A DNA stretch of 64,000 nt, taken from positions 558,001 to 622,000 of the forward strand of contig NZ_QMBQ01000004.1 in the NCBI RefSeq assembly GCF_003289965.1, given 5' to 3'. The position numbers and the translations under genes were made by a program. Every line of letters begins with the position of its first letter. Position 1 is the first letter of the stretch. Positions 39,198-48,866 of this stretch are shown piece after piece. The stretch is from Mesorhizobium atlanticum. GTDB lineage: Bacteria > Pseudomonadota > Alphaproteobacteria > Rhizobiales > Rhizobiaceae. The notes below the pieces were generated by a model. It saw nothing but the letters and a program-made list of their open reading frames with translations, was not told the DNA's origin and did no database searches.

Positions 39198-40984
39198 TCG
39201 AGTTCATCGCGCAGAACATGGCGCCGATCATGTTCGCCTCGCTGATCATTTTCCTTTTGATCGGCTACCCCGTCGCCTTCTCGCTCGCCGCCAACGGCTT
39301 GCTGTTCTTCTTCATCGGCGTGCTGGTCTCGCCCTATTCCGGCGGGTCGATCAACCTCGCCTGGCCGCTGCTGCATGCGCTGCCGGACAATTTCTACGGC
39401 ACCAGGGTGATGTCCAACGACACGCTGCTGGCGATACCGTTCTTCACCTTCATGGGTATCGTGCTCGAACGATCCGGCATGGCAGAAGACCTCCTCGACA
39501 CGATCGGCCAGCTGTTCGGGCCGATCCGCGGCGGCCTTGCCTATGCGGTCATCTTCGTCGGCGCGCTGCTTGCCGCCACGACCGGCGTGGTGGCGGCCTC
39601 GGTCATCGCCATGGGCCTGATCTCGCTGCCGATCATGCTGCGCTACGGCTACGACCGGCGACTGGCGTCGGGTGTCATCGCGGCCTCCGGCACGCTTGCC
39701 CAGATCATCCCACCCTCGCTGGTGCTGATCGTGCTTGCCGACCAGCTCGGCCGTTCGGTCGGCGACATGTATGCGGGCGCACTGATCCCCGGCCTGGTGC
39801 TGACCGGCATCTACATGCTCTACATCCTGATCATGTCGATCGTCCGGCCAAACTCGATGCCGGCGTTGCCGCTCGAGGCCCGCACGCTCGGCCACGGCGT
39901 GCTGTCGCTGATCGTGGCGCTGCTGATTGCCGGCGCGATCTCCTACGGGGCCTATCGCTATCTTGCGCCCACGCAGGGCGACAATGCCGACATTCTCGGC
40001 TTCGCCGTCGGCGTCATCGTCATCTATGTCGCCGCCATCGTCGACCAGCGGCTGAGACTCAAGCTGATGTCGAAGCTGGCGCAGCAGGTGGTGATCGTGC
40101 TGATCCCACCGCTGGCGCTGATCTTCCTGGTGCTGGGCACAATTTTCCTCGGCATCGCCACGCCGACCGAAGGCGGCGCCATGGGCTCCGTCGGAGCATT
40201 GATCATGGCGGCGGCCAAGGGGCGGCTGTCGCTCGACGTCGTCAAACAGGCGCTCGCCTCGACGACCAGGCTTTCTTCCTTCGTGCTGTTCATCCTGATC
40301 GGCGCGCGCGTCTTTTCGCTGACCTTTTACGGCGTCAACGGCCACATCTGGGTCGAGCATCTCCTGACCTCGCTGCCCGGCGGCGAGACCGGCTTCCTGA
40401 TCGGCGTCAATATCCTGGTCTTCCTGCTTGCCTTCTTCCTCGATTTCTTCGAGCTCGCCTTCATCATCGTGCCGCTGCTGGCGCCCGCCGCCGACAAGCT
40501 CGGCATCGACCTGATCTGGTTCGGCGTGCTGCTGGGCGTCAACATGCAGACCAGCTTCATGCATCCGCCCTTCGGCTTCGCGCTGTTCTACCTGCGCTCG
40601 GTCGCGGCCCGCGTGCCTTACCTGGACAGGATCACCGGCAAGCAGATCGCGCCGGTTACAACAGGGCAGATCTATTGGGGCGCCGTGCCGTTCGTTTGCA
40701 TCCAGGTGATCATGATCGGGCTCACCATCGCCTTCCCCCAGATGGTGATGCGATACAAGGGTGACACCGTCGATCCCGGCACAATCGACTACCAGGTGCC
40801 GCAGGCCCCCGGACTGTCGCCGCTCGGCACGCCGCCGGCGAACAATGGCGCGGCTCCCGCCAAAGGCGGCGTGCCTGCCGCACCCGGCACGCCGGACCTG
40901 TCGCAGCCGCCAAATTTTGGCGGCGCGCCAGCCGAACCGGCAGCGCCCGCGCCGGACCTCTCGCAGCCGCCCAAATTCAACTAG
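39194..40984 (+). CDS. TRAP transporter large permease (DctM family) with extended C-terminal tail
   Basis: A 596-residue subunit, longer than the usual 425 or so. DctM features are LLAIPFFTFMGIVLERSGMA, GVIAASGTLAQIIPPSLVLI and FLGIATPTEGGAMGSVGAL. Extra helices occupy about 235-310. The last 70 residues form a Pro/Ala-rich tail with a repeated PDLSQPPNF / PDLSQPPKF unit. Likely partner of the TakP-like binding protein at 42372-43481. The pair would import an organic acid by sodium or proton symport. Confidence 0.92.
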   Translation: MIEFIAQNMAPIMFASLIIFLLIGYPVAFSLAANGLLFFFIGVLVSPYSGGSINLAWPLLHALPDNFYGTRVMSNDTLLAIPFFTFMGIVLERSGMAEDLLDTIGQLFGPIRGGLAYAVIFVGALLAATTGVVAASVIAMGLISLPIMLRYGYDRRLASGVIAASGTLAQIIPPSLVLIVLADQLGRSVGDMYAGALIPGLVLTGIYMLYILIMSIVRPNSMPALPLEARTLGHGVLSLIVALLIAGAISYGAYRYLAPTQGDNADILGFAVGVIVIYVAAIVDQRLRLKLMSKLAQQVVIVLIPPLALIFLVLGTIFLGIATPTEGGAMGSVGALIMAAAKGRLSLDVVKQALASTTRLSSFVLFILIGARVFSLTFYGVNGHIWVEHLLTSLPGGETGFLIGVNILVFLLAFFLDFFELAFIIVPLLAPAADKLGIDLIWFGVLLGVNMQTSFMHPPFGFALFYLRSVAARVPYLDRITGKQIAPVTTGQIYWGAVPFVCIQVIMIGLTIAFPQMVMRYKGDTVDPGTIDYQVPQAPGLSPLGTPPANNGAAPAKGGVPAAPGTPDLSQPPNFGGAPAEPAAPAPDLSQPPKFN

Positions 40985-40990
40985 GTCATC

Positions 40991-41084
40991 TCACCGTTTC
41001 ACAGAAACGTCGAAATGCCCTATCTCTTTGTTTTGACGCTATTTCGGACGAAAAACCGCTTCGCACTTTTCCTGAAATTGCTTT
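40991..41084 (+). repeat. Intergenic palindromic repeat, copy D
   Basis: A diverged copy: TCACCGTTTCACAGAAACGT, then TATCTCTTTGTTTTGACGCT, ATTTCGGACGAAAAACCGC and TTTTCCTGAAATTGC. Changes in one arm (ATTTCGG) are matched in the other (CTGAAAT), keeping the stem. It separates dctM and the dehydrogenase gene. Confidence 0.85.
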
Positions 41085-41097
41085 GAGGTGAGGACCC

Positions 41098-42120
41098 ATG
41101 AGAGCCGTGCGTCTGGAGGCGGTAGGCAAAATCGCGCTGCGCGAGGTTCCCAAACCCGTTCCCGGGCCTGAGGACGTTCTCGTGCGCATCGAGGCCTGCG
41201 GTGTCTGCGGCACCGACCGCCATCTTTTCCATGGCGAGTTCCCCTGCACGCCGCCGGTGACGCTCGGCCATGAATTCTCCGGCATTGTCGAAGCCGTCGG
41301 CGCGGCAGTGTCAGGCATTGCCGTCGGCGACCGCGTCACCGGCGATCCCAACATCGCCTGCGGACGCTGCGCCCACTGCCATGCCGGCCGCGTCAACCTG
41401 TGCAGCAATCTCAGGGCTATCGGCATCCATCGCGACGGCGGCTTTGCCGACCATGTGCTGATGCCGCACAGGCAGGCATTCAAGCTGCCGGCAAATCTCA
41501 AGCCGGCGCATGGCGCCTTCTGCGAACCGCTCGCCTGCTGCCTGCACGGCGTGGACCTTGCGGCGATAAGGCCGGGGGCCTCGGTCGTGGTGCTTGGCGG
41601 CGGCGTCATCGGCCTGCTCGTCGTGCAACTGGCAAAGCTCGCGGGTGCTGCGACCATCATCCTGTCGACCAGGCAGGCCTCGCGCCGCGCGCTTGCCGAG
41701 GAGCTCGGCGCTACGGCAACGGTCGATCCAAGCGCCGGCGATCCAATCGCGGCCATCGCCGGGCCGAATGGCCTGGCGCCCGGTGGGGTCGACGTGGTGT
41801 TGGAATGCGCCGGCGTGCGCGACACGGTCGAACAGTCGATGCGCATCGCCAAGCCCGGCGGCACCGTCGTCGTCGTCGGCGTGGTGCCGCAAGGCATGAA
41901 GGTGGAGATCGAGCCGTTCGACCTTCTGTTTCGCGAACTGAAGGTGTTGGGGTCCTTCCTCAACCCGTTCACGCATGGAAGGGCGGCTCAGTTGATCGCC
42001 TCGGGCGCGATCGAGATCGACCGGCTGATCTCGAAACAGGTCAGCCTGGAGGAGGCGCCGGACGTGATCGCCAACCCGCCGGCGCCGGGCGAGGTCAAGG
42101 TGCTGCTGGTGCCGAGCTGA
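41098..42120 (+). CDS. Zinc-dependent alcohol dehydrogenase (sorbitol/threonine dehydrogenase type)
   Basis: A 340-residue medium-chain dehydrogenase. The catalytic zinc site is ACGVCGTDRHLFHG with GHEFSG, the structural zinc lobe CGRCAHCHAGRVNLC, and the Rossmann motif VVLGGGVIGLLVV (about 162-174). Start ATG 41098 directly after the palindromic repeat. It lies between the TRAP permease genes and the TRAP binding-protein gene, so it may act on the imported compound or its product (inference). Confidence 0.92.
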   Translation: MRAVRLEAVGKIALREVPKPVPGPEDVLVRIEACGVCGTDRHLFHGEFPCTPPVTLGHEFSGIVEAVGAAVSGIAVGDRVTGDPNIACGRCAHCHAGRVNLCSNLRAIGIHRDGGFADHVLMPHRQAFKLPANLKPAHGAFCEPLACCLHGVDLAAIRPGASVVVLGGGVIGLLVVQLAKLAGAATIILSTRQASRRALAEELGATATVDPSAGDPIAAIAGPNGLAPGGVDVVLECAGVRDTVEQSMRIAKPGGTVVVVGVVPQGMKVEIEPFDLLFRELKVLGSFLNPFTHGRAAQLIASGAIEIDRLISKQVSLEEAPDVIANPPAPGEVKVLLVPS

Positions 42121-42174
42121 GGCTAAGACGCAGTCTTGCAACGTCGGCGATTGGGAATCCATGGACGACAGCTC

Positions 42175-42358
42175 CCTCTCCCCGTCTCTATGCGGGGAGA
42201 GGATGCAGGCAGGCGGGGGGCGGCGCCAACGCTGGACAGGCAGGCAAGCCGAGGCTTCGACTCTCCTACCGAATCTGGAGAACTGCTAATTGCCGAAGCC
42301 GGCGCTGCCCTTCATCCCCCTGCCGGGACCTTCTCCCCGTATAGTGACGGGGAGAAGG
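42175..42358. repeat. Pair of hairpin repeats between convergent genes
   Basis: Two elements: CCTCTCCCC / GGGGAGAGG (about 42175-42202) and CCTTCTCCCCGT / ACGGGGAGAAGG (about 42329-42358). They lie about 125 bases apart between the stops of the dehydrogenase and the TRAP binding protein. They may end or protect both convergent transcripts. No coding sequence between them. Confidence 0.8.
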
Positions 42359-42371
42359 GGCTAATCGCCTC

Positions 42372-43514
<1,143 letters not shown>

Positions 43515-43723
43515 CTATGGGCCTCGCTGCCTTGGCCGGTTGCGCGAAACAATACACCGGCAGGATGTCGAGTCCAGCATCGCGGGCAACGTGCAACTAT
43601 AGTCTAACGCCATCCGCCCTGGCCCATGCGAGGCGGCGAAACTTACCATGGCAAACCGCCTTCAGATCGCCTATTTTGTAGGCAGATTAACTCCTTAGCT
43701 CTCAAAAGGAATCCAAACCCAAA

Positions 43724-44497
43724 ATGCAGCAGCCGCTCGTCGCCGTCTCAACCGACGTCCGCCAGTTCGACAACTACACCTGGCATGCCGCGCCCCAGCA
43801 ATATCTGGAAGCGGCGGTGGCCGGCGCGGGCGTGTTCCCGCTGCTGGTGCCGTCCTTCGGCAACCGGCTCGACGTCGACGAATTGCTGTCGTCGGTCGAC
43901 GGCGTCATGCTGACGGGTTCGAAATCGAACGTGCATCCCTCGCTTTATGACGGCGACCCGAGCGAGGCCAACGGTCCCTATGATCCGGCGCGCGATTCCA
44001 CCACGCTGCCGCTGATCCGCAAGGCGCTCGAGCGCGGCGTGCCGCTGCTTGCCATCTGCCGCGGCATTCAGGAGCTGAACGTGGCGCTGGGCGGCACGCT
44101 CGGCACCGAGATCCAGGAGCGCGAAGGCTCGCTCGATCACCGCGCGCCGGTGAGCGACAATCAGGACGAGCGCTTCGCCATCCACCAGACGATCTCGATC
44201 AAGCCGGGCAGTTGCCTTGCAGGCGTGTTCGGCGCCGGCGACATCAAGGTCAACTCGCTGCACCGACAGGGGATCGACCGGCTCGGCTCGAAACTGCAAA
44301 TCGAGGCTTTGGCTACCGACGGCACGATCGAAGCGGTTTCCGTCAAGGACGCCCGCGCCTTCGCGGTCGGCGTGCAGTGGCACCCTGAATACTGGGTGAA
44401 GTCGGACAGCAATTCCGCCAAGATTTTTCGCGCTTTCGGCGATGCCGTGAGGCTGCATGCGGCGGCAAAGGCGGGCGTGCGCGCCGCGGCGGAATAA
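43724..44497 (+). CDS. Gamma-glutamyl-GABA hydrolase-like class I glutamine amidotransferase (peptidase C26)
   Basis: A 257-residue protein. The nucleophile is Cys112 in LAICRGIQELN, and the His/Glu pair is in GVQWHPEYW near residue 225. MLTGSKSNVHPSLYDG is typical of the PuuD-like C26 branch. These enzymes release GABA or another amine from a gamma-glutamyl conjugate. A PuuA-like ligase occurs at 55290-56696 but not adjacent. Start ATG 43724. Monocistronic. Confidence 0.9.
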   Translation: MQQPLVAVSTDVRQFDNYTWHAAPQQYLEAAVAGAGVFPLLVPSFGNRLDVDELLSSVDGVMLTGSKSNVHPSLYDGDPSEANGPYDPARDSTTLPLIRKALERGVPLLAICRGIQELNVALGGTLGTEIQEREGSLDHRAPVSDNQDERFAIHQTISIKPGSCLAGVFGAGDIKVNSLHRQGIDRLGSKLQIEALATDGTIEAVSVKDARAFAVGVQWHPEYWVKSDSNSAKIFRAFGDAVRLHAAAKAGVRAAAE

Positions 44498-44524
44498 TCC
44501 GCTGTTCCCTGGAATGGCTTGAGT

Positions 44525-44917
44525 TCAGTTGCTGCTGTCGTTGTTCAAGGCCAGAAGCGGCGCGGTCGGCGTGTAGGATTCGTAGCCGTCGCCATCGGCG
44601 ACGCCGAAGGTGACGATCGGGTCGATGCCGTTCTCGCTGAAGGCAACCGAACCGTCCGCCTGCTCGCGCCAGAATTTTGCCCGCTCGATGCCGGGCATCA
44701 GCTGGCGGCAATCCGGGGCGATCTCGAGCCGCGACAGACCGTCCGAGACGGCGGCGCCACGCTGCACGGCGCAGGCAGCTTCGTCGCCATTGGCCGTCAA
44801 TCGATAGGTGCTGGAGGAGACAGTCCCGACGGCCGTGCTCGGACCTTGGCCGCCATACAGGACATGCGCGCCCCCGAACAACGCAACCGACACAACCAAC
44901 CCGGCAACCAGCTTCAC
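44525..44917 (-). CDS. Small secreted protein, possibly AprI/Inh protease-inhibitor-like
   Basis: The proposed GTG start at 44917 has GGGAGAAG about six bases upstream and gives 130 residues. A TTG eight codons earlier is an alternative. A signal or anchor helix (LVAGLVVSVALFGGAHVL) precedes a domain with two Cys (AACAVQRG and APDCRQLMPGI) and FWREQADGSVAFSENG. That Cys spacing and the FWREQADG block recall the AprI/Inh/Omp19 fold. Weak match; function uncertain. Confidence 0.55.
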   Translation of the reverse strand: MKLVAGLVVSVALFGGAHVLYGGQGPSTAVGTVSSSTYRLTANGDEAACAVQRGAAVSDGLSRLEIAPDCRQLMPGIERAKFWREQADGSVAFSENGIDPIVTFGVADGDGYESYTPTAPLLALNNDSSN

Positions 44918-45069
44918 GCCGCTTCTCCCACACTCGATCAAGTATGGAAAATGATTTCAAAGAGTTAATCGGGAGTTAATGGAGCTGGCGAAGCATTAAC
45001 AAGTGTGGCGAAGCGCCCGGAACGGTTGAACGCCCATGGGCTACCGAAAAGCCCTTTCCTGGGATTGCT

Positions 45070-46053
45070 CTAGCCACGCGGCCTGACGTTGATCGTTTCC
45101 GGCACGGGCGTCAGCGGCCGGCGCTCGGTGAACCAGGCGACGAGATTGTCGACGCAGAGGTCGGCCATGGCGCGGCGGGTGTGGACCGAGGCCGAGCCGA
45201 CATGCGGCAGAAGCGAGGCATTGGCAGCGTCGAGCAAAGCCCGCGGCACGTTCGGTTCATCGGCAAAGACGTCGAGCCCGGCAGCGGCAATAGTGCCGCT
45301 CTCGAGGGCGGCGGCCAGCGCTGTCTCGTCCACCGCCGAGCCGCGGCCGATGTTGACGAAGACGCCGCTCGAACCGAGCGCCGACAAGATTTCGGCGTTG
45401 ATCGCTTTCTCCGTCGAGGCGCCGCCCGGGGCAATGCAGATCAGCGTGTCGACGGCCTCGGCAAGGCCTTTCAAAGTGGCATGATAGTCGTAAGCCAGGC
45501 CTTCGACCTTGCGGCGGTTGTGATAGGCGATCGGCAGGCCGAAGGCTTCAAGGCGGCGGGCGACGGCCCGGCCAATGCGGCCCATGCCGAAAATGCCGAC
45601 GCGGCGGCCGCGCAAGGTAAGCCGGCTCAGGCGATAATTGCCCCTTTTCACCCAGTCGCCGTCGCGCAGCCATTTCTCGGCGGCGTAGAGCTCGCGCACG
45701 GTATTGATCAAAAGGCCGATGGCGGTGTCGGCGACCTCCTCGGTCAGGACGTCGGGTGTGTTGGTGACCATGACGCCGCGCTTCGCCGCGTGATTGGCGT
45801 CGACCGAATCGTAGCCGACGCCGAAGCTGGCGATGATCTCAAGGTTGGGCAGCGCGTCGATCATCGCTGCGTTGATACCCGCGTAGGAGGCGATGCCCCG
45901 CACAGCAGCGCGCATCTCTTCCGTGACCAGCCCAGGGTCGGCGCGTTCGATGCGCACAAGCTTGAACGCCTCGTCGATGCGGCCGACGGCATGGTCGTTG
46001 AAATCGCCCGGCACCAGGATGGCGACCGGCAATTTTCCTTCTGTACGGGTCAT
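45070..46053 (-). CDS. D-2-hydroxyacid dehydrogenase (glyoxylate/hydroxypyruvate reductase type)
   Basis: A 327-residue NAD(P)-dependent enzyme. The dinucleotide site is VGIFGMGRIGRAVARRLEAFG (split at about 150-170). The catalytic Arg is in NIGRGSAVDE, the Glu in the DVFADEPNVP region and the His in LPHVGSA. Start ATG 46053 overlaps the LacI gene's stop by four bases (ATGA). The LacI regulator therefore probably controls it; a sugar-acid-derived substrate is plausible. Confidence 0.92.
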   Translation of the reverse strand: MTRTEGKLPVAILVPGDFNDHAVGRIDEAFKLVRIERADPGLVTEEMRAAVRGIASYAGINAAMIDALPNLEIIASFGVGYDSVDANHAAKRGVMVTNTPDVLTEEVADTAIGLLINTVRELYAAEKWLRDGDWVKRGNYRLSRLTLRGRRVGIFGMGRIGRAVARRLEAFGLPIAYHNRRKVEGLAYDYHATLKGLAEAVDTLICIAPGGASTEKAINAEILSALGSSGVFVNIGRGSAVDETALAAALESGTIAAAGLDVFADEPNVPRALLDAANASLLPHVGSASVHTRRAMADLCVDNLVAWFTERRPLTPVPETINVRPRG

Positions 46054-47072
46054 GCACGCTCCACCGGCTTGCCGGTCGACTGCCGCACATGCAGTTCCGG
46101 CTTGATCAGCTCTTGCGAGGGCCGCACCGCCTGCCCGTTCAGTTTGTCGAGCAAGGCGCTTGCGGCGCGGCGGCCGACCTCGCGCTGGCCATTCCAGACC
46201 GTGGTCAGGGCCGGCGTCGCGATCGCCGCCTCCTCGAGATCGTCATAGCCGGTGACCGAGATATCGACGCCGGGCACGAGGCCGGCCCGCGCGATGCCGT
46301 TCATCAGCCCGATAGCGACCAGATCGTTCCAGCAGCAGGCGGCGGTGGGCTTGTCCTTCAGCGCCAGGAACTGCCCCGCGGCTTCGAAACCCGCCTGCTT
46401 GGTGCGGGGCCCGGGAATGCGCCAGGATGGCTTCACCTCAAGGCCGGCCGCCTCCATGGCGTTGAGATAGCCCTGGTAGCGGTCGCGGCCGGTCGAGGTC
46501 TGATCGGTGCCGCCGACCATGGCGATGCGCTTGTGGCCGAGCGAGATCAGGTGATTGGTGGCCAGTGCGGTGCCATAGGCATCGTCGCCGCGGAACACCG
46601 GCACGTCGGCGCCGGCCACGGTGCGCGCGATCAGCACCGCCGGCAGGCCGTTTTCCTCGGCCATGATGATGTCCTCGGCGGGCGTGCCGATGGCCGGCGA
46701 CATGATGACGCCGTCGGCGCCGAGCTGCAGCAGCGTGTCGATGAAGGTGCGCTGCTTTTCCAGCTGGTCGTAGTGGTTGGACAGGATGAAGGTCTGGCGG
46801 CTGCGGTCTAGCTCGCTTTCGATCGAGCGCAGGATCTCGGCGAAGAACGGGTTCATGATGTCGTGCACGACGACGCCGACGATGCCGGAGCGCGAGGTGC
46901 GCAGCGAGGCGGCGCGGCGGTTGTAGATATAGCCGATGGCGCGCGCGTGCTCCTTGATGCGCTCGCGCGTGGCGCCGGCCACCAGCGGGCTGTCGCGCAG
47001 CGCCAGCGATACCGTTGCCGTGGAGACGCCGAGCGCATCCGCGATTGTCGAAAGCTTGATCTTCTGTGCCAG
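46050..47072 (-). CDS. LacI family regulator, apparently CTG-initiated
   Basis: With the start at CTG 47072 the protein is 340 residues and has the complete LacI helix-turn-helix: AQKIKLSTIADALGVSTATV then SLALRDSPLVAGATRERIKE. The ligand domain follows (SGIVGVVVHDIMNPFFAEIL). Between the in-frame TAA at about 47096 and the HTH there is no ATG, GTG or TTG. The first such codon is a GTG that would remove the HTH. I recall rhizobial relatives that begin MAQKIKLSTIA, aligning the CTG with Met. It is coupled to the hydroxyacid dehydrogenase gene. Confidence 0.88.
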   Translation of the reverse strand: MAQKIKLSTIADALGVSTATVSLALRDSPLVAGATRERIKEHARAIGYIYNRRAASLRTSRSGIVGVVVHDIMNPFFAEILRSIESELDRSRQTFILSNHYDQLEKQRTFIDTLLQLGADGVIMSPAIGTPAEDIIMAEENGLPAVLIARTVAGADVPVFRGDDAYGTALATNHLISLGHKRIAMVGGTDQTSTGRDRYQGYLNAMEAAGLEVKPSWRIPGPRTKQAGFEAAGQFLALKDKPTAACCWNDLVAIGLMNGIARAGLVPGVDISVTGYDDLEEAAIATPALTTVWNGQREVGRRAASALLDKLNGQAVRPSQELIKPELHVRQSTGKPVERA

Positions 47073-47092
47073 GCCCTTCGCTCCCCAGGGTC

Positions 47093-47107
47093 TTTAAACT
47101 GTTTAAA
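47093..47107. promoter_or_regulatory. Perfect palindrome upstream of the LacI gene, likely operator
   Basis: TTTAAAC-T-GTTTAAA, a 15-bp palindrome around one base, centred 28 bases upstream of the CTG. It lies in the 65-base gap between the EamA gene's stop and lacI. Position and symmetry fit an autoregulatory operator for the LacI protein and its dehydrogenase gene; binding is inferred. Confidence 0.68.
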
Positions 47108-47137
47108 TCCGGCCTTATGCCATCGATCGGGAGCAAA

Positions 47138-48079
47138 TCAAAGTTTTTTCGCCAGCGCCTCTGCCTCGGTGTCGAGCGAGGCGGAGTTGCGCACGCGAAG
47201 CCGGTGCTCGCGGTGGATGATGTAGAGGCCGCTGGCAACGATGATGGCGGCGCCCAGCAACGTCCAGCGATCGGGGAACTGGTGGAAGATCACCCAGCCG
47301 GAAATGATCATCCACACCATCTGCGAATAAGGGAAAGGCGCCAGCTGCGTCGTGGTCGCCAACCGATAGGCCTTGACCAGCAGATAGTGGCCGCCGGCGC
47401 CGAAGACGCCAAGCATCAGGACGATGAACCATTGAAAGCCGCCGTGCGGCAGAGCCGGCGAGAAGGCAAGCATCGGGGCCAGCAACACCGACGGCGCCAG
47501 CGCCGAGAACAATATCAGGCTCTCGGATGTTTCGGTCGCCGACATGCGCCGGGTCATGATGACGTAGAAACTGTTCGACAGCATCGAGCACAGCGCGAAG
47601 AGATGGCCGATGCCGAACACGCCTACGCCCGGCCGGGTGATGATCAGGACACCAACAAAGCCGGTGAGGATCGCGAGCCAGCGCCGCCAGCCGGCCCATT
47701 CACCGAGCAGCGGACCGGCAAGGGCGGTGATGACCATCGGGCCGAAGAAATAGATCGACGTCGTCTCGGCCAGTTGCAGCGTCTTCAGCGCCAGGATGTT
47801 GAACATGGTCGAGCCGAACAGCATGCAGCCGCGCAATATATGCGCCGGCAGGTTGTTGGGGCGAAAGCGTACCGGCTCGCGCCAGCCGCGCAGGAACAGC
47901 CCGACCAGCAGGACATGCACTGTGAAACGGGCCCAGGCGACGATCAGCGCCGAGACGCCGGCCAGCACCAGATATTTGCTGGAGGTGTCGAGGAAGGTGA
48001 AGCAGACATAGACGCAAAGCATCAGAAGCATCGCCGCGGGCGGCGTTGCGCTGTCGTCGTTGTTTTTGGGAATATTCAA
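47138..48079 (-). CDS. EamA/DMT-family transporter
   Basis: A membrane protein of about 313 residues with ten hydrophobic segments in two EamA halves (for example LCVYVCFTFLDTSSKYLVLA, LQLAETTSIYFFGPMVITAL, VFGAGGHYLLVKAYRLAT). The frame is open far upstream through repeat DNA. The TTG at 48079 (MNIPKNNDDSAT) is chosen as the most family-like start; ATGs further in would cut the first helix. Substrate unknown; amino acids, sugars or metabolites are usual for the family. It lies upstream of lacI on the same strand. Confidence 0.82.
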   Translation of the reverse strand: MNIPKNNDDSATPPAAMLLMLCVYVCFTFLDTSSKYLVLAGVSALIVAWARFTVHVLLVGLFLRGWREPVRFRPNNLPAHILRGCMLFGSTMFNILALKTLQLAETTSIYFFGPMVITALAGPLLGEWAGWRRWLAILTGFVGVLIITRPGVGVFGIGHLFALCSMLSNSFYVIMTRRMSATETSESLILFSALAPSVLLAPMLAFSPALPHGGFQWFIVLMLGVFGAGGHYLLVKAYRLATTTQLAPFPYSQMVWMIISGWVIFHQFPDRWTLLGAAIIVASGLYIIHREHRLRVRNSASLDTEAEALAKKL

Positions 48080-48440
48080 GGTCGGGCCGAAGGGAGGATA
48101 GAACGTCCCCTTGTGCGGCAACCGCCGCTGGCCGGCAAGCCAAAAGCGACTGGCCCAACAAGCGCTTTGGACAGGCTTAGAGCGCATCGCCGTCGGCGAT
48201 TGGCTTGAACGGTTCTCGCGAGTCGTCATCCACGGGCGGAGCAAGGAACGAAGCGACGCGGCGCAGACCCGAGGGTCCATCCACCAACGGGTGCAAATTC
48301 TGCTTCGTTGCAAACTTCGGCGAAGGTCACGGCATGGATCCGTGGGTTCTTCGCTCCGCTCCGCTTCGCGTCGCTACGCCCAAGGATGACGAAGCTGGCT
48401 AGGCTGCTGCCAATCTCGAACGTTTCAAGATGGTATAAAA
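48080..48440. other. Gene-free stretch of 361 bases dominated by repeat DNA
   Basis: No gene is supportable. The part 48225-48390 is a long imperfect inverted repeat. The rest holds the upstream region of the EamA gene (TTGAATATTCCC context) and the 3' side of the DUF2000 gene. Open frames crossing it read repeat sequence. Confidence 0.7.
48225..48390. repeat. Long imperfect inverted repeat
   Basis: The left arm GTCATCCACGGGCGGAGCAA, continuing to about 48280, is matched in reverse complement by the right arm from about 48333, ending CGCCCAAGGATGAC. A related single element with the same CATCCACGGGCGGAGCAAGG opening lies at 57501-57558. Arms are roughly 55 bases with many mismatches and a loop of around 50. 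Confidence 0.78.
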
Positions 48441-48851
48441 TCAGCCATGCATGCGAGCGCCCTTGGTGATCTTGTCGACGAGCTTTTTCTCGCCGCGCAA
48501 GGCGATGCCGACGATCTTGGCGTCGTCCGGCGCGAATTCGGCGAAGACGGCGCGGTTGGCGACGTCGTGGCCGGTCGAAAACATCTCCTCGACATAGGCG
48601 GACGTCGTCACGCCGCGCTCCAGCGCCCGGCAATGGATCGTGCTGAGCGTCGCCGCGTCGGCCGACAGGACGATGACCGGCTGGATCGACATCGGGTTGT
48701 AGAGGTTGCCGGCACGGTCGCGATAGGGCTCGCCGATGATCTCGGGGAACTGTGCGACGATGCCGCTGGTGAGGAAGGCGGCGACGTTGAGCTTCTGCCA
48801 AACGGGCAGAGCGTCCCTCAGGACAATTGCAATTTTCGTATCGAACACCAA
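48441..48851 (-). CDS. DUF2000 family protein
   Basis: The 136-residue protein (FDTKIAIVLRDALPVWQKLN near the start, then FLTSGIVAQFPEIIGEPYRD, ALRGEKKLVDKITKGARMHG at the end) matches the DUF2000 family, a small alpha/beta fold related to peptidyl-tRNA hydrolase 2. Start TTG 48851 or GTG 48848, with GGAG upstream. It is divergent from an AraC regulator with only 15 bases between the start codons, implying joint control. No confirmed function. Confidence 0.88.
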   Translation of the reverse strand: MVFDTKIAIVLRDALPVWQKLNVAAFLTSGIVAQFPEIIGEPYRDRAGNLYNPMSIQPVIVLSADAATLSTIHCRALERGVTTSAYVEEMFSTGHDVANRAVFAEFAPDDAKIVGIALRGEKKLVDKITKGARMHG

Positions 48852-48866
48852 GATTGAGACTCCGGG

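Noticed and set aside
38936..40564. 542-codon minus frame opposite dctM, rich in His/Gln/Asp
   Set aside because: Composition is that of antisense to membrane-protein codons; no domain visible.
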